NCBI GenBank assembly: GCA_031549535.1
Contig: JAVBPP010000024.1
Span: 1-64,000, forward strand
From: JAVBPP01 sp031549535
Lineage (GTDB): Bacteria > Bacillota > Clostridia > Oscillospirales > Acutalibacteraceae
Direction: 5' to 3'
DNA: 64,000 nucleotides
Part shown: one piece after another, positions 34,055-43,483 of the stretch
How the letters are laid out: each line of letters opens with the position of its first letter
Position numbering within the stretch: the stretch's first letter is position 1
Made by a program: the position numbers and the translations under genes
Notes under the pieces: generated by a model
What the model was told of the DNA's origin: nothing
The model's input: the letters and a program-made list of their open reading frames with translations, nothing else
The model's database searches: none

Positions 34055-35926
34055 TTAGTTGTAATATTGTGCCTGCGCGTGCCATAGCTCGGCATACTTC
34101 CCCTGTGTGTCACACAGCAGCTGCTCGTGGGTGCCGGTTTGAACCATTTCTCCGCCGTGGAACACCGCAATCTTGTCGCTGAAGCGGCAGGAGGAAAGGC
34201 GGTGGGAAATATAGATGGCCGTTTTGGCGCTGATGATTTCGTTGATACGGGAATAAATGTCATATTCGGCAATTGGGTCAAGCGATGCGGTGGGTTCATC
34301 CAGAATCACAAAGGGCGCATCCTTGTAGAGGGCGCGGGCAATGGCAATTTTCTGTTCCTCTCCGCCGGAAACCTCAACCCCATCCTCTTCAAAGTGTTTA
34401 TAGAGCGGATGCTCCAGACCGCGCGAAAATTCCGCTACCCGCTCCATGACACCTGCCATCCGGAGGCTTTGCTTGACCCTGTCGCTGTCATATTCCAGGT
34501 CGGAGGCCACCACTTGACCAAGCGGGAAGGCCAGCAAATGAAAATCCTGAAACACAACGGAGAAGAGCGCGAGGTATTCCTCATACTTATATTCCTTGAT
34601 GTCAATGCCATCCAGCGTGATGCTGCCCTCGGTCGGGTCATACAGGCGGCAGAGCAGCTTAATCATGGTTGTTTTGCCGGAGCCGTTCATGCCTACCACC
34701 GCCAACCGCTCCCCGATGTTTAAGGTGAAGGAAACATTACGCAGCGCGTATTCCTCGCTGCCAGGGTAGCGAAAACTGACATCATGGAACGCAATGCGGT
34801 AGTCCGGCTTTTTGGGAACGAGTTTCGTTCCCATTTTCATTTCAGAGGGGATTTCCACATAATCAAAAAAGAACTGCAGCGCCTCGTTGTTGTTGCGCAG
34901 ATCCGTGAAGGCGCTTACAATTTCATTGGCGGCGGAAACCAGGCGGTTGATGGAACCGAAGTAAAGCATAACACTGCCCAGGGAAAACGCCGTGGTTGCA
35001 ATGGCCTTGAGCGCCACAAAAATATAGATAAACGCGCCCAGCAGGGTGACTGCAAACGTCTCGCGGCCTAAATATTTGATATCAATTTTCTCCCGAAATT
35101 TCTGAAAGTTGGTAATAATGGCGTTGCAGCTGCGGTCAATTTCATGCAAGACTAAGTTTTTTTGGTTAAATATTCGCACATCCTTGGCGGCCTTGTTATC
35201 ATTCAAATATTCTTCTTTGTAAAATCGGTTGTAAAGCTCTGATTTTGCAATCAGAGAATGGTGCTGGATGCGCTCCTGAAATGCGCGGCGATTGATTACT
35301 ACAGTGTAAACAATGCTGGCAATTACAAGCGCAAACAGAATGGCCGTCGGCCATATGGAGCTTAAAAATACATACAGGCTGCTGTCGTTCAACGGCTGGG
35401 TGCTTACAGAAAACATGGAGTAGGAAAGCACGACGGCAACCACGATGGACGCGACGGAGCTGACAATGTACGCCATCAAGGAGGGCAGCTTGCACACGCC
35501 GCCCCAGCTGACCCAGGAATTTTCAAAAACCTTTTCGCGCATGGCGTTAATTGCGGGATCCTCCAGCTTCGCATAATCCATTTGATAGCTAATGTGGTTG
35601 AGCTGAATCTCCTGAAAGCGCACCAGCGTGATGCTTTTGACCCGCGCTCTGCGCTCAAAAAAGGCCCCGACGGCCTCCAACACCAGGGTTACGCCGGTTG
35701 CGATTGCAACATAGAAAATCAGTGTGCGCAAATTGCGCGCCCCGGATAGCTCGTTGATAATTTTAGAGGACATATAGATGGGTACATAGGGGGTCAAAAA
35801 AGCGAGTAATTCACTGATGTGGATGAGCGGGAGGTCGCCCGGCGCGATTTCCCGCACAAAGCAAAGCCCCTTCCAGATTATCCGAAAATTTGCTTGTAAG
35901 CTGTTCGGCTTGTTGTCCCGTTTCAA
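34055..35926 (-). CDS. ABC exporter half-transporter (permease-ATPase), subunit 2
   Basis: A 623-residue fused membrane/ATPase protein. The N-terminal part (about 20-340) carries about six membrane helices, and the ATPase has Walker A VVGMNGSGKTTMIK, signature VSGGEEQKIAIARAL and Walker B FVILDEPTASLDP. Start is TTG, overlapping the stop of the neighbouring half by 4 nt (TTGA). With that gene it should form a heterodimeric exporter for a drug, peptide or lipid. The signature reads SGGEE, slightly off the usual SGGQ, which is common for one site of asymmetric exporters. Confidence 0.88.
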   Translation of the reverse strand: MKRDNKPNSLQANFRIIWKGLCFVREIAPGDLPLIHISELLAFLTPYVPIYMSSKIINELSGARNLRTLIFYVAIATGVTLVLEAVGAFFERRARVKSITLVRFQEIQLNHISYQMDYAKLEDPAINAMREKVFENSWVSWGGVCKLPSLMAYIVSSVASIVVAVVLSYSMFSVSTQPLNDSSLYVFLSSIWPTAILFALVIASIVYTVVINRRAFQERIQHHSLIAKSELYNRFYKEEYLNDNKAAKDVRIFNQKNLVLHEIDRSCNAIITNFQKFREKIDIKYLGRETFAVTLLGAFIYIFVALKAIATTAFSLGSVMLYFGSINRLVSAANEIVSAFTDLRNNNEALQFFFDYVEIPSEMKMGTKLVPKKPDYRIAFHDVSFRYPGSEEYALRNVSFTLNIGERLAVVGMNGSGKTTMIKLLCRLYDPTEGSITLDGIDIKEYKYEEYLALFSVVFQDFHLLAFPLGQVVASDLEYDSDRVKQSLRMAGVMERVAEFSRGLEHPLYKHFEEDGVEVSGGEEQKIAIARALYKDAPFVILDEPTASLDPIAEYDIYSRINEIISAKTAIYISHRLSSCRFSDKIAVFHGGEMVQTGTHEQLLCDTQGKYAELWHAQAQYYN

Positions 35927-37752
35927 GAGGTCGCCCCCTCTGCTTTATTTTTTTGATAATAGTGGCTTTGGATGCCGAACATTTCTGCATACTTTCCCTT
36001 CAGCGCCATCAGTTCTTCGTGCGTGCCGGTTTCGGCAATCGTTGCGCCGTCTAAAAAGATGATACGGTCACAAAACTTGGTAGACGATAGGCGGTGGGAG
36101 ATATAAAGCGTGGTTTTATTTGCGGTCAGCTCGTTGTAGTTGAGATACAGCTGATTCTCCGCAATGGGGTCAAGCGAGGCGGTGGGTTCGTCCAGAATCA
36201 TCATGGGTGCATCCTTGTAAATAGCTCGTGCCAAAATCAAGCGCTGCAGCTCTCCGCCGGAAAGCTCCACGCCGTCCTCCACCACATTTTTAACCAGCTC
36301 ACTGTCCAGACCCTTGGGCAGTGAGCGAATTTTTTCCGTCAGACTGGCAAGGTCCAGGCATTTCAACACCTTCTCGGTGTTCATGTCCTCATCGCTTAGG
36401 GCAATGTTTTTCGCGATGCTCGCGGGCAGATAGCAGATATCCTGAAAAATCGCTGAAAATAGTGTGTAGTATGCGTCACGGTTAAAACACCTGATGTCCG
36501 TGCCGTTTAACAGAATTTCGCCCTCGCTTGGGGCAATCAACCCACAAATAAGTTTCACAAGCGTGGTTTTGCCCGCACCGTTTTCACCCACAACCGCGAT
36601 TTTTTCGCCCGGTTGAATCTCCAGGGTAACACCGTGCAAAACCGCTTTTTCGCCGCCTTCATAGCTGTATCCAACGTTACGCAAAGAAAGCGCGGGGGGC
36701 GCAGCGCAATCCGGCAAGGGGAGACCTCCGCTGCGCAGCCGCTCGTCCGGGATATCCATAAAGGCGCGGTAATGGTTCATGCTGCGGTTGGAGTCCAAAA
36801 ACATTTCCACGTAGTTTGCGAGCTTTTCGAGCCATTCGGCAAAGCCGGTAATGGCGGCAAAATAGGCGGTAAAAGCCGCAATGGATAAGGCGCTGCCCGG
36901 CCGGAGCATGAGGTAAATCAAGTAGCCGTAGGCAAAGCCGTTGCGCAGAAATACCAAGAAAAGTTCAATGCCGCTTTGCAGAGAACGGTCATTTGAGTTT
37001 TTGTTTTCAATGTGCATATAGTCCAGAACGCTTTTTTTCGAAAGCGCCCGCAGCCAGTCACTCATGCGATAGATTTTGATGTCCTTGGCAATGGAGAGGT
37101 CTCGTGTGCGAAAGGCAAGGTAGTCGATTTTCATGCGCAGCCTACCCCATTCGTCCCGCCGCCCATCAACCCGTTTATCAATCCAGATGCCCAGCGCGAT
37201 ATCTATAACGTAAGAAACCGCCAGAATCAGAATAATCCAGGGATTCAAGGCAATTAAAACGGCCAAAAACGCTGTAAAGCCAAATAAATTCTGCGCAAGA
37301 CCGAACGCATTTTGCAAAAAAGAAAACACAGAGCGGTCATTCCAGAGAGAGCCGAACGCCTTTTGGTGTTTCACTCTGCCCTCCGGTGAGCAAAACAGCT
37401 CATAATCCATATCCATCACTTTTTCAAGCAAACTGCGCTCATAGTAGTTATGCAGCACCAAGTCGCGTTCTGTGTTGCTGCGAATGGAAAGGACAAGGCT
37501 GCAACATTTGACAACAGCCAGAAAAAGCCCGGCTGCCGCAACCGTTCCCATCAGCGGCAGCGGGGCAAATTTTTGCTCAATGGTGTAAATGACAATAGAA
37601 GGCAAAAAGGCCGCCAACGCCGCCACGGCAAGGTCGGACGGAATTTGCAAAGCAGGCAGCAGTATGCTGCTCCTGCTGGTCTGCCAGTTTACCCGGGCGG
37701 CAAAGCGCAGGTTATCCCAAATGCTGTGGGCTTTTGCGTCACCTTTTTTCAA
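35923..37752 (-). CDS. ABC exporter half-transporter (permease-ATPase), subunit 1
   Basis: A 609-residue fused ABC protein. Membrane helices fill about 30-320. The ATPase has Walker A VVGENGAGKTTLVK, signature LSGGELQRLILARAI and Walker B MMILDEPTASLDP. Start is TTG behind AAAGGAGG. It is upstream of, and coupled to, the second half-transporter. The degenerate NNDs in the pair differ, as in heterodimeric exporters. The GPH-type transporter gene ends 28 nt upstream on the same strand, so all three may be one transcript. Confidence 0.88.
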   Translation of the reverse strand: MKKGDAKAHSIWDNLRFAARVNWQTSRSSILLPALQIPSDLAVAALAAFLPSIVIYTIEQKFAPLPLMGTVAAAGLFLAVVKCCSLVLSIRSNTERDLVLHNYYERSLLEKVMDMDYELFCSPEGRVKHQKAFGSLWNDRSVFSFLQNAFGLAQNLFGFTAFLAVLIALNPWIILILAVSYVIDIALGIWIDKRVDGRRDEWGRLRMKIDYLAFRTRDLSIAKDIKIYRMSDWLRALSKKSVLDYMHIENKNSNDRSLQSGIELFLVFLRNGFAYGYLIYLMLRPGSALSIAAFTAYFAAITGFAEWLEKLANYVEMFLDSNRSMNHYRAFMDIPDERLRSGGLPLPDCAAPPALSLRNVGYSYEGGEKAVLHGVTLEIQPGEKIAVVGENGAGKTTLVKLICGLIAPSEGEILLNGTDIRCFNRDAYYTLFSAIFQDICYLPASIAKNIALSDEDMNTEKVLKCLDLASLTEKIRSLPKGLDSELVKNVVEDGVELSGGELQRLILARAIYKDAPMMILDEPTASLDPIAENQLYLNYNELTANKTTLYISHRLSSTKFCDRIIFLDGATIAETGTHEELMALKGKYAEMFGIQSHYYQKNKAEGATS

Positions 37753-37780
37753 CGGAAATTTCCTCCTTTGCCGCGGAATC

Positions 37781-39382
37781 TTAGTGCGTCGTCTCTTCCT
37801 CGTTCTCGTTCTTTTGTTCCGGCTCCTCCTGCATGCGCTGCAAAACGGCGCGGCGCTCCGCGAGAGCCAGTTCCGTGCGTTCCCGATCCTCCGGTTTCCA
37901 TTTCACAAAGCTGCGGCAAAAGATATAAATGAAATTATCCAGCACGGGAATCAGCGTATACATCGGCCAAATCCATTTCAGATAGCGTTCCGGCGGACGT
38001 GTGCCGTCGGCAGTGTAGCCGCCGCGGTAGCCGGTCCAGGATAAAAAGGCATTGCCGGTCACAAGGCCGATGTTGTTCCGGATGGTTTTTGCAAAAAGAC
38101 CGTCCACTGCGGCGGTAATGCCCTCGCTGCGTTCGCCCGTCTGCAGCTCCACATAGTCATAAAACTCATAGTTCAGCATATCTTCCGCCACGCCGTCCCA
38201 GTTGGTGGAGGCGTTGATGGCGGTCTCGGCTAAAATCATCACCGCCAGCTTCGGCACACTGTTATATCCCACGAGGAATTGTAAAAATTTGCCGCCGGCG
38301 TCAATCAGGCTTTTGATTTGCTGCGCCCGCAGCGGGCCGCCCAGCTTGTTGATAATTTGCCGGTTAAAGGGCTGCATAATGGAGGAAGGGAAGCCGGATA
38401 TCATCTGCTTAATCAGCAAAACACCCTCGCCGGACATTTGCTTGCCGAACACGTTGAGTTTGGGCACCAAATAACGATACACCAGCAGCTCGTCGCCCAC
38501 ATTCGGTGAAAACACCTCAATAAAGCGGGCAATGGAGTTGAAGATAAAATAGCGGTTATGCCGAATGATAGGAACCGTGTCTCGCAGGCGGCGTTTCACC
38601 TCCTCCGGATTCGGGCGGTCTTCGCCGTCCTGCACCGGGGCCGGAGCTGAATAGTCAACACGCTGTTTAACAAAGGTTGGCAAAACAGAAGAGGCAATGG
38701 CAAAGGGTAACAGCAACGACGCGCCCATGAAAATAATTTGATAATCCGTCAGGCCGAACACCTCGCGAAAGCCCATGAGCAGGGTTGGCAAATTAGCAAT
38801 CGCCCAAACAAGCTGGCCGCCCATATTGCTCCATATCCGCACACGGCTGCGCTGCTGTGTCAGCGGGCTGATGCCCGAGCGGATTTTCTGCCCCGCAACG
38901 CCGTCCAGTGTGCCGATAATATCCTGGCTCATGTTACAGAACATGAGCAGCGCAACATGTCCCCAGGGGGAAAGGCCGCCGTCTACCATTTTTACGATGT
39001 TCAGGGTGTGGCCGGTGAAGGCGGAAATGCGCATAATGGTTTTTAGTGCATGAGCACCAAACCGTTTTTTATCCATCCACGCGCCGAGGATGGGGTCGTT
39101 TATCGCGTCCCAGAGGGAGGAAACCACACCTGCGACGGAGAGGTAGTTGGGCGGCACGCGGTACACTTCTTTATACAGAAAATCCCGTCTGTCCGTATAG
39201 CCGCGGGACATGCCGCCGAACGCCGACGAAACAGCGTGAAGCAGCAGCTCCCAAGGCGTGACATGCTCCGCGGGAATCCCGTCGCCTTTCAGCCATTTTA
39301 CGGGATGCTGCAGCCCGGTGCGTGTATTGCTCAGAGTTTGCGCGGGAAGAAATCTGCCGAGAAAGCGGAATAACCAGTCCAT
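37781..39382 (-). CDS. GPH-type MFS sugar/cation symporter-like protein
   Basis: A 533-residue transporter with about 11-12 membrane segments. Family clues are DAINDPILGAWMDKKRFG near residue 90 (the GPH-family D..NDP..G motif) and later conserved aromatic stretches. GPH members carry glycosides, pentosides or hexuronides with cation. Its C-terminal tail (EEPEQKNENEEETTH) is acidic and soluble. AAGGAG precedes the ATG. It could serve uptake of glycosides handled elsewhere in the cell, but nothing here links it to the 10-16 kb operon. Confidence 0.78.
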   Translation of the reverse strand: MDWLFRFLGRFLPAQTLSNTRTGLQHPVKWLKGDGIPAEHVTPWELLLHAVSSAFGGMSRGYTDRRDFLYKEVYRVPPNYLSVAGVVSSLWDAINDPILGAWMDKKRFGAHALKTIMRISAFTGHTLNIVKMVDGGLSPWGHVALLMFCNMSQDIIGTLDGVAGQKIRSGISPLTQQRSRVRIWSNMGGQLVWAIANLPTLLMGFREVFGLTDYQIIFMGASLLLPFAIASSVLPTFVKQRVDYSAPAPVQDGEDRPNPEEVKRRLRDTVPIIRHNRYFIFNSIARFIEVFSPNVGDELLVYRYLVPKLNVFGKQMSGEGVLLIKQMISGFPSSIMQPFNRQIINKLGGPLRAQQIKSLIDAGGKFLQFLVGYNSVPKLAVMILAETAINASTNWDGVAEDMLNYEFYDYVELQTGERSEGITAAVDGLFAKTIRNNIGLVTGNAFLSWTGYRGGYTADGTRPPERYLKWIWPMYTLIPVLDNFIYIFCRSFVKWKPEDRERTELALAERRAVLQRMQEEPEQKNENEEETTH

Positions 39383-39441
39383 AGCGTATGACTCCTTATG
39401 TTTTTTGTTATGTAATTGGTTTTAATTTGTAGAAAAGTTCC

Positions 39442-39467
39442 AAACATGACACACAGCTGTCATGTTT
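39442..39467. promoter_or_regulatory. Perfect 10-bp inverted repeat between divergent genes
   Basis: AAACATGACA and its exact complement with a 6-nt spacer (CACAGC), between the divergent transporter and peptidase E-like genes and about 50 nt ahead of the latter. Symmetry and place suit an operator; no T run supports termination. Confidence 0.45.
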
Positions 39468-39516
39468 GATGTTTTATCGTTTTAGAAAACAAAAACAACA
39501 TTTGGAGGGGTACCTA

Positions 39517-40071
39517 ATGCGTAAAATATTATTAACATCCTCTGGGTTCGAGAACCAAAGAATTATGAACGTGTTTCATAGCCTGCTTGAAAAAAAACCT
39601 AACGAAGCGAAAGCCTTGTTTATTCCGACAGCCGCGATACATGCGGATGCGATAGCTGTGCTTCCAAAATGTATGAACGATTTACGCAGCGCCGGAATCC
39701 TGGCCGAAAACATCGTGGTTTTCGACTTGCATCGGCCTATGACATACGAAGAATTGTGTACGTATGATGTGGTTTATGTAACCGGGGGAGATTCCAGATA
39801 TTTATTGAAACGGATCAACGACACCTTCTTCCATGAATCACTGACACAATTTGTCGAACAGCGAGGTGTTTATGTGGGAGTCAGTGCCGGAAGCTGTATT
39901 GCCGCACAAAATCTGCCGGAGGGGTTACAGTTTATCCATTGTACCTTGGATGTGCATATGCAAATTGGAACAAAAGGCGGTCTGATTGACACATCGAAAT
40001 GTCCGCATATCAATTTAACGGGCAATAACGCAATTGTAATTCGCGGTGAGCGGTATGAGGTTGTAGAATAA
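39517..40071 (+). CDS. Peptidase E-like (S51/class I glutamine amidotransferase fold) protein
   Basis: A 184-residue soluble protein. The nucleophile elbow VGVSAGSCIAAQNL (GxSAGS) is typical of S51 peptidases such as PepE, which cut N-terminal Asp from dipeptides; YVTGGDSRYLL and the C-terminal NAIVIRGERYEVVE also fit. The start at 39517 follows TTTGGAGGGG, so the upstream extension is rejected. It is a single plus-strand gene ending 6 bp from dus, which faces it. The gene is slightly AT-richer than its neighbours. Confidence 0.82.
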   Translation: MRKILLTSSGFENQRIMNVFHSLLEKKPNEAKALFIPTAAIHADAIAVLPKCMNDLRSAGILAENIVVFDLHRPMTYEELCTYDVVYVTGGDSRYLLKRINDTFFHESLTQFVEQRGVYVGVSAGSCIAAQNLPEGLQFIHCTLDVHMQIGTKGGLIDTSKCPHINLTGNNAIVIRGERYEVVE

Positions 40072-40077
40072 CACGTG

Positions 40078-41049
40078 TCATGTCTCCTGTGCCTCACTCA
40101 CCACGCGCTGCGCCAACAGGCGCAATGCCTCCGGTGTCGAGAGCGCCCCGATTTCCTGCCTGTATTTCGCCGCGCCGCGCACTCCCTTGATGTACCAAGC
40201 CGCGTGTTTCCGCGCCTGCCGCATGCCAATTTTTTCGCCCTTATAGGCGCACAGTGTGCGAATATGCCGCAGCATGATTTCCATGCGCTCCTCGAGCGGC
40301 GGTTCGGGCAACAGGGTGCCGTCCTGTAAATAGGCATTGATCTGCGCGAAAACCCAGGGTCTGCCCAAGGCCCCTCTGCCCACCATAACCAGGTCGCAGC
40401 CGGTTTCTTCCAGCATCCTCTTCGCGCCGGGGCCGTCCGTAATATCGCCGTTGGCAATGACGGGAATGTGCAGCGCCTGCTTCACCAGGCGAATTTGCTC
40501 CGTGTCAACCGGCGGGGCATACATTTGCATGCGCGTTCTGCCGTGCACGGTGACGGCGGCAACGCCCGCGTCCTCACAGCGTTTGGCAAGCTCCACGGCG
40601 TTCCGGTTCTCCCCGTCCCAGCCGGTGCGCATTTTAACGGTCACAGGCAGGGGCACACTGTTTACACAGGCCTTTGCAATGGCGGCAGCGAGCTCCGGCC
40701 GCCTCATCAATGCGCTCCCCCCGCCGTTCCCGGCAATTTTCGGGGCAGGGCAGCCCATATTGATGTCGATGATATCCGGCTCATACGCCATGGCCTGCTT
40801 TGCGGCGGCGGCTAAGATGTCCGGGTCGTCCCCAAACAGCTGCACCGCCGCGGGGCGTTCCTCCGGCGTGAGGGTGAGCAGCTCCTTGGTTTTGCGGCTG
40901 TTTAGGCTGATACCCTTTGCGCTGGCCATTTCACCCACCACATAACCCGCGCCGAAGGAGCGGCAAAGCTCTCGAAACGCGCGGTCCGCAACGCCCGCCA
41001 TCGGGGCAAGCGCAGCTGGGGCGCTAACTGTTACATTCCCAATTTGCAA
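40078..41049 (-). CDS. dus: tRNA-dihydrouridine synthase
   Basis: A 323-residue FMN enzyme that reduces uridine in tRNA D loops. It has ALAPMAGVADRAFRELC, VVGEMASAKG, DIIDINMGCPAPKIAGNGGGSALM with the catalytic Cys, VTVHGRTRMQMY and VIANGDITDG. The TTG at 41049 is preferred over two upstream ATGs because GGAGG is 8 nt before it and the result starts with the standard IGNVTV. It is divergent from the NYN gene. Confidence 0.93.
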   Translation of the reverse strand: MQIGNVTVSAPAALAPMAGVADRAFRELCRSFGAGYVVGEMASAKGISLNSRKTKELLTLTPEERPAAVQLFGDDPDILAAAAKQAMAYEPDIIDINMGCPAPKIAGNGGGSALMRRPELAAAIAKACVNSVPLPVTVKMRTGWDGENRNAVELAKRCEDAGVAAVTVHGRTRMQMYAPPVDTEQIRLVKQALHIPVIANGDITDGPGAKRMLEETGCDLVMVGRGALGRPWVFAQINAYLQDGTLLPEPPLEERMEIMLRHIRTLCAYKGEKIGMRQARKHAAWYIKGVRGAAKYRQEIGALSTPEALRLLAQRVVSEAQET

Positions 41050-41125
41050 ATAAACGACCTCCAAACCCATATGGTAACCATTATAACGCATATTGCGGAT
41101 TCGTCAATTGGATTCCTCCTCCAAT

Positions 41126-41154
41126 TTGACTTTCGCCGCCCTGTGGAGTACAAT
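41126..41154 (+). promoter_or_regulatory. Promoter of the NYN/membrane/MgtC/YfbR gene set
   Basis: TTGACT and TACAAT with 17-nt spacing, 56 nt ahead of the NYN gene. The four genes that follow are closely spaced and probably share it. Confidence 0.7.
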
Positions 41155-41210
41155 ATAAACTACCCGTCACAGGGTTTGGCGGGCAAACTGATGGAAAGCC
41201 AGGAACAACA

Positions 41211-41999
41211 ATGGCCGAAATAAAATTAATGACAGGCGAACAAAATGATATGCGGCTGGCTGTGTTGATTGACGCAGACAATGTCTCCCACAAATATGTG
41301 CGTTTGATGATGGAGGAGGTCGCCCGCTATGGCAAGCCCACCATAAAGCGTATTTACGGGGACTGGACACGCCCGGAGGCAAACAGCTGGAAAAAAGGTC
41401 TTTTAGAAAACGCCATTATTCCGATTCAGCAATACAGCTACACCAGCGGCAAAAACGCAACGGACTCCGCCATGATAATTGATGCAATGGACGTGCTTTA
41501 CTCGGACAAGGTGGATGGCTTTTGCATTGCGTCCAGCGACAGTGATTTCACCCGCCTTGCCACCCGCCTGCGCGAGGCGGGCATGGTGGTCATCGGCATT
41601 GGCGAAAAGAAAACGCCGGAGCCCTTTATCGTGGCCTGTGACCGCTTTATTTATCTGGAAATTCTGGGGCAGGCACAGGAGAGTGCACAGGAAAACAACA
41701 ACAAGAAGAACGGTTCTGAAAAGCCGAAGCAGCATAATAAGATTCCGCCGCAGATACTTAAACTCATTGTTGATTCCGTGAACGACGTTGCGGATGATGA
41801 CGGCTGGGCATTTTTGGGCGACGTGGGGAATATAATCCTGCGTAAGCAACCTTCCTTTGACTCCCGCAGCTACGGCTACCACAAGCTGACCGCTCTGATA
41901 ACCACGCTGGAACGCTTTGAAATGCAGCAGCGCGATACGACGAGCCGCGGCGTAAAACATATTTATATTCGGGATAAGGAGGGCGACAATGGCAAGTAA
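41211..41999 (+). CDS. NYN-domain RNase-like protein with OST-HTH/LOTUS domain
   Basis: A 262-residue protein. The N-terminal PIN-like NYN domain has the acidic residues of a metal-dependent nuclease in RLAVLIDADNVS (Asp21, Asp23), in NATDSAMIIDAMD, and in CIASSDSDFTRLA. An Asn/Lys-rich linker (about 162-180) leads to an OST-HTH/LOTUS-like RNA-binding domain (180-255: LIVDSVNDVADDDGWAFLGDVGNIILRK...). The LabA/DUF88-like group is thought to act on RNA, but bacterial substrates are little known. It overlaps the next gene by 11 nt, so the pair is coupled. Confidence 0.87.
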   Translation: MAEIKLMTGEQNDMRLAVLIDADNVSHKYVRLMMEEVARYGKPTIKRIYGDWTRPEANSWKKGLLENAIIPIQQYSYTSGKNATDSAMIIDAMDVLYSDKVDGFCIASSDSDFTRLATRLREAGMVVIGIGEKKTPEPFIVACDRFIYLEILGQAQESAQENNNKKNGSEKPKQHNKIPPQILKLIVDSVNDVADDDGWAFLGDVGNIILRKQPSFDSRSYGYHKLTALITTLERFEMQQRDTTSRGVKHIYIRDKEGDNGK

Positions 42000-42678
42000 T
42001 ACGACAAAAAAAGGGTTTTTGGAACGCATATACGGGATGCAGGAGCTGAACAAAGCCCTGTTGACTCTTGCGTTCAGCTTTGCCTTTTGCTTTATGTTTC
42101 TTTTGGATTATTCTGTGCCCGGCATGAGTATTTTCTACCGCTATTCCACCACCAGCATCATTGGCATGGAGCACCCATACCTGTTTATCATTTACATTGC
42201 GCTCATTGGCCTAAGCCTGTTTTTCAACCTGGGTTACGCCCGCAGGCGCTACCAGTGCACAAGCAAGCTTGTTACCGCGCTGCAATATATTGGCCTGGCG
42301 GGGATTATTTTGGTTGTGTTGGTTGAAACGGATTTGGATAGGGGTCCGCGTTTTTATATTCATTTAGCCGCGGCCATTGTCTATGCGGTGGGGAATGCCT
42401 TTAGCCTGATTCTTCTCATCGCCTTTTCTAAGCGCCGTTACCCGCGCATGAAGCCGGTTTTTATAGGCGGCGTTGTGTTTGCCCTTGCCGCCATTACGGG
42501 CTTTTTGATTCACCTGTGCGGCTTTATGGAAACCGCGCCCATGCTTATCGCCATGGCGGTTTTGTATCTGCTCAACTATACGGATGTGTTTCTCGCAAAA
42601 CCACAGACGGAATCCATTGTGCACAGCGCAAACGCAAACGCAAGCGCAACCGAAAAAGAGAAGCTGCAAACAAAATGA
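41989..42678 (+). CDS. Polytopic membrane protein, unknown function
   Basis: A 229-residue protein with about six membrane helices (first near 22-42, last near 180-197) and a polar Ala/Asn/Ser-rich C-terminal tail. I do not recognise a family; no charged catalytic motif stands out. Its start lies within the 3' end of the NYN-LOTUS gene, an arrangement that usually means linked function. It may anchor or regulate the RNA-acting protein at the membrane, which is inference. The MgtC gene follows 71 nt later. Confidence 0.7.
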   Translation: MASNTTKKGFLERIYGMQELNKALLTLAFSFAFCFMFLLDYSVPGMSIFYRYSTTSIIGMEHPYLFIIYIALIGLSLFFNLGYARRRYQCTSKLVTALQYIGLAGIILVVLVETDLDRGPRFYIHLAAAIVYAVGNAFSLILLIAFSKRRYPRMKPVFIGGVVFALAAITGFLIHLCGFMETAPMLIAMAVLYLLNYTDVFLAKPQTESIVHSANANASATEKEKLQTK

Positions 42679-42749
42679 CGCTTGTTTGCCTATTATAATA
42701 TTTTTTATCCTCATTGTTTGCCAAAACTTGGGGGAGAAAGAGGTTTGTT

Positions 42750-43472
42750 ATGGCGGCGCTTCGCGAACTGTGGTTTCGCGCAATAGAATCTTACACCTTC
42801 CACATCAGTTTAGACACCATGGTAAAGTTGGGGATGGCGGCTATTTTGGGCGGCTTTATCGGCTTTGAGCGGGAACATTCTCACCGCCCGGCCGGCTTTC
42901 GCACACATATTTTGGTGGCGGTCGGCTCCGCGCTCGTGATGGCGATTTCGTATTATATTTACGACTCCTTTGATGGCTTGGGCAATTTTGACCCCACACG
43001 CCTGGGTGCGCAGGTCATCAGCGGCATTGGATTTTTGGGCGCGGGCACCATTTTGCGCGAAGGCTTTTCGGTGAAGGGCTTGACCACGGCGGCGAGCCTG
43101 TGGGCGGTTTCGTGCATCGGCCTGGCTGTTGGTGCGGGCTTTTACCCGGGCGCAGTCATCGGCACGCTGGTTATTTTTGTTACGCTGAACATGTTGAAGA
43201 AGGTGTTTATCCGGGGAAATGCGGGCAAAACGCTATATATTGAGGCCGCGGATATCGCCAAGGTCGCGCCGGAAATCGGCAGCATCATCAAACGCTTCGG
43301 TGCCAACCTGCACTCGCTGGAAATTATGTATGCAGACGATGATAACAGACGCAAAAAAGGCGATTCCGTTGTATTGAAGGCGCTGATTTATCTGAAAAAA
43401 GAAAATTCCCTGGAAATGATTCAAGAAAGCATTCGGGATTTGGACGGTATTTTAGACTTATATGTAGATTAA
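42750..43472 (+). CDS. MgtC/SapB family membrane protein
   Basis: A 240-residue protein. Helices carry the family motif LGMAAILGGFIGFEREHSHRPAGFRTHILVAVGSALVMA and GVQVISGIGFLGAGTILREGFSVKGLTTAASLWAVSCIGLAVG-like blocks. The C-terminal 85 residues form an ACT-like soluble domain. MgtC proteins modulate Mg2+ homeostasis or ATP synthase under stress in some pathogens; function here is unknown. The ATG at 42750 follows GAGAAAGAGG; an upstream TTG extension is not supported. Third gene of the cluster. Confidence 0.9.
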   Translation: MAALRELWFRAIESYTFHISLDTMVKLGMAAILGGFIGFEREHSHRPAGFRTHILVAVGSALVMAISYYIYDSFDGLGNFDPTRLGAQVISGIGFLGAGTILREGFSVKGLTTAASLWAVSCIGLAVGAGFYPGAVIGTLVIFVTLNMLKKVFIRGNAGKTLYIEAADIAKVAPEIGSIIKRFGANLHSLEIMYADDDNRRKKGDSVVLKALIYLKKENSLEMIQESIRDLDGILDLYVD

Positions 43473-43483
43473 GGACGAAAACA

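Noticed and set aside
42714..42749. Longer MgtC start
   Set aside because: No ribosome site before 42714, whereas GAGAAAGAGG precedes 42750, and family proteins begin near there.
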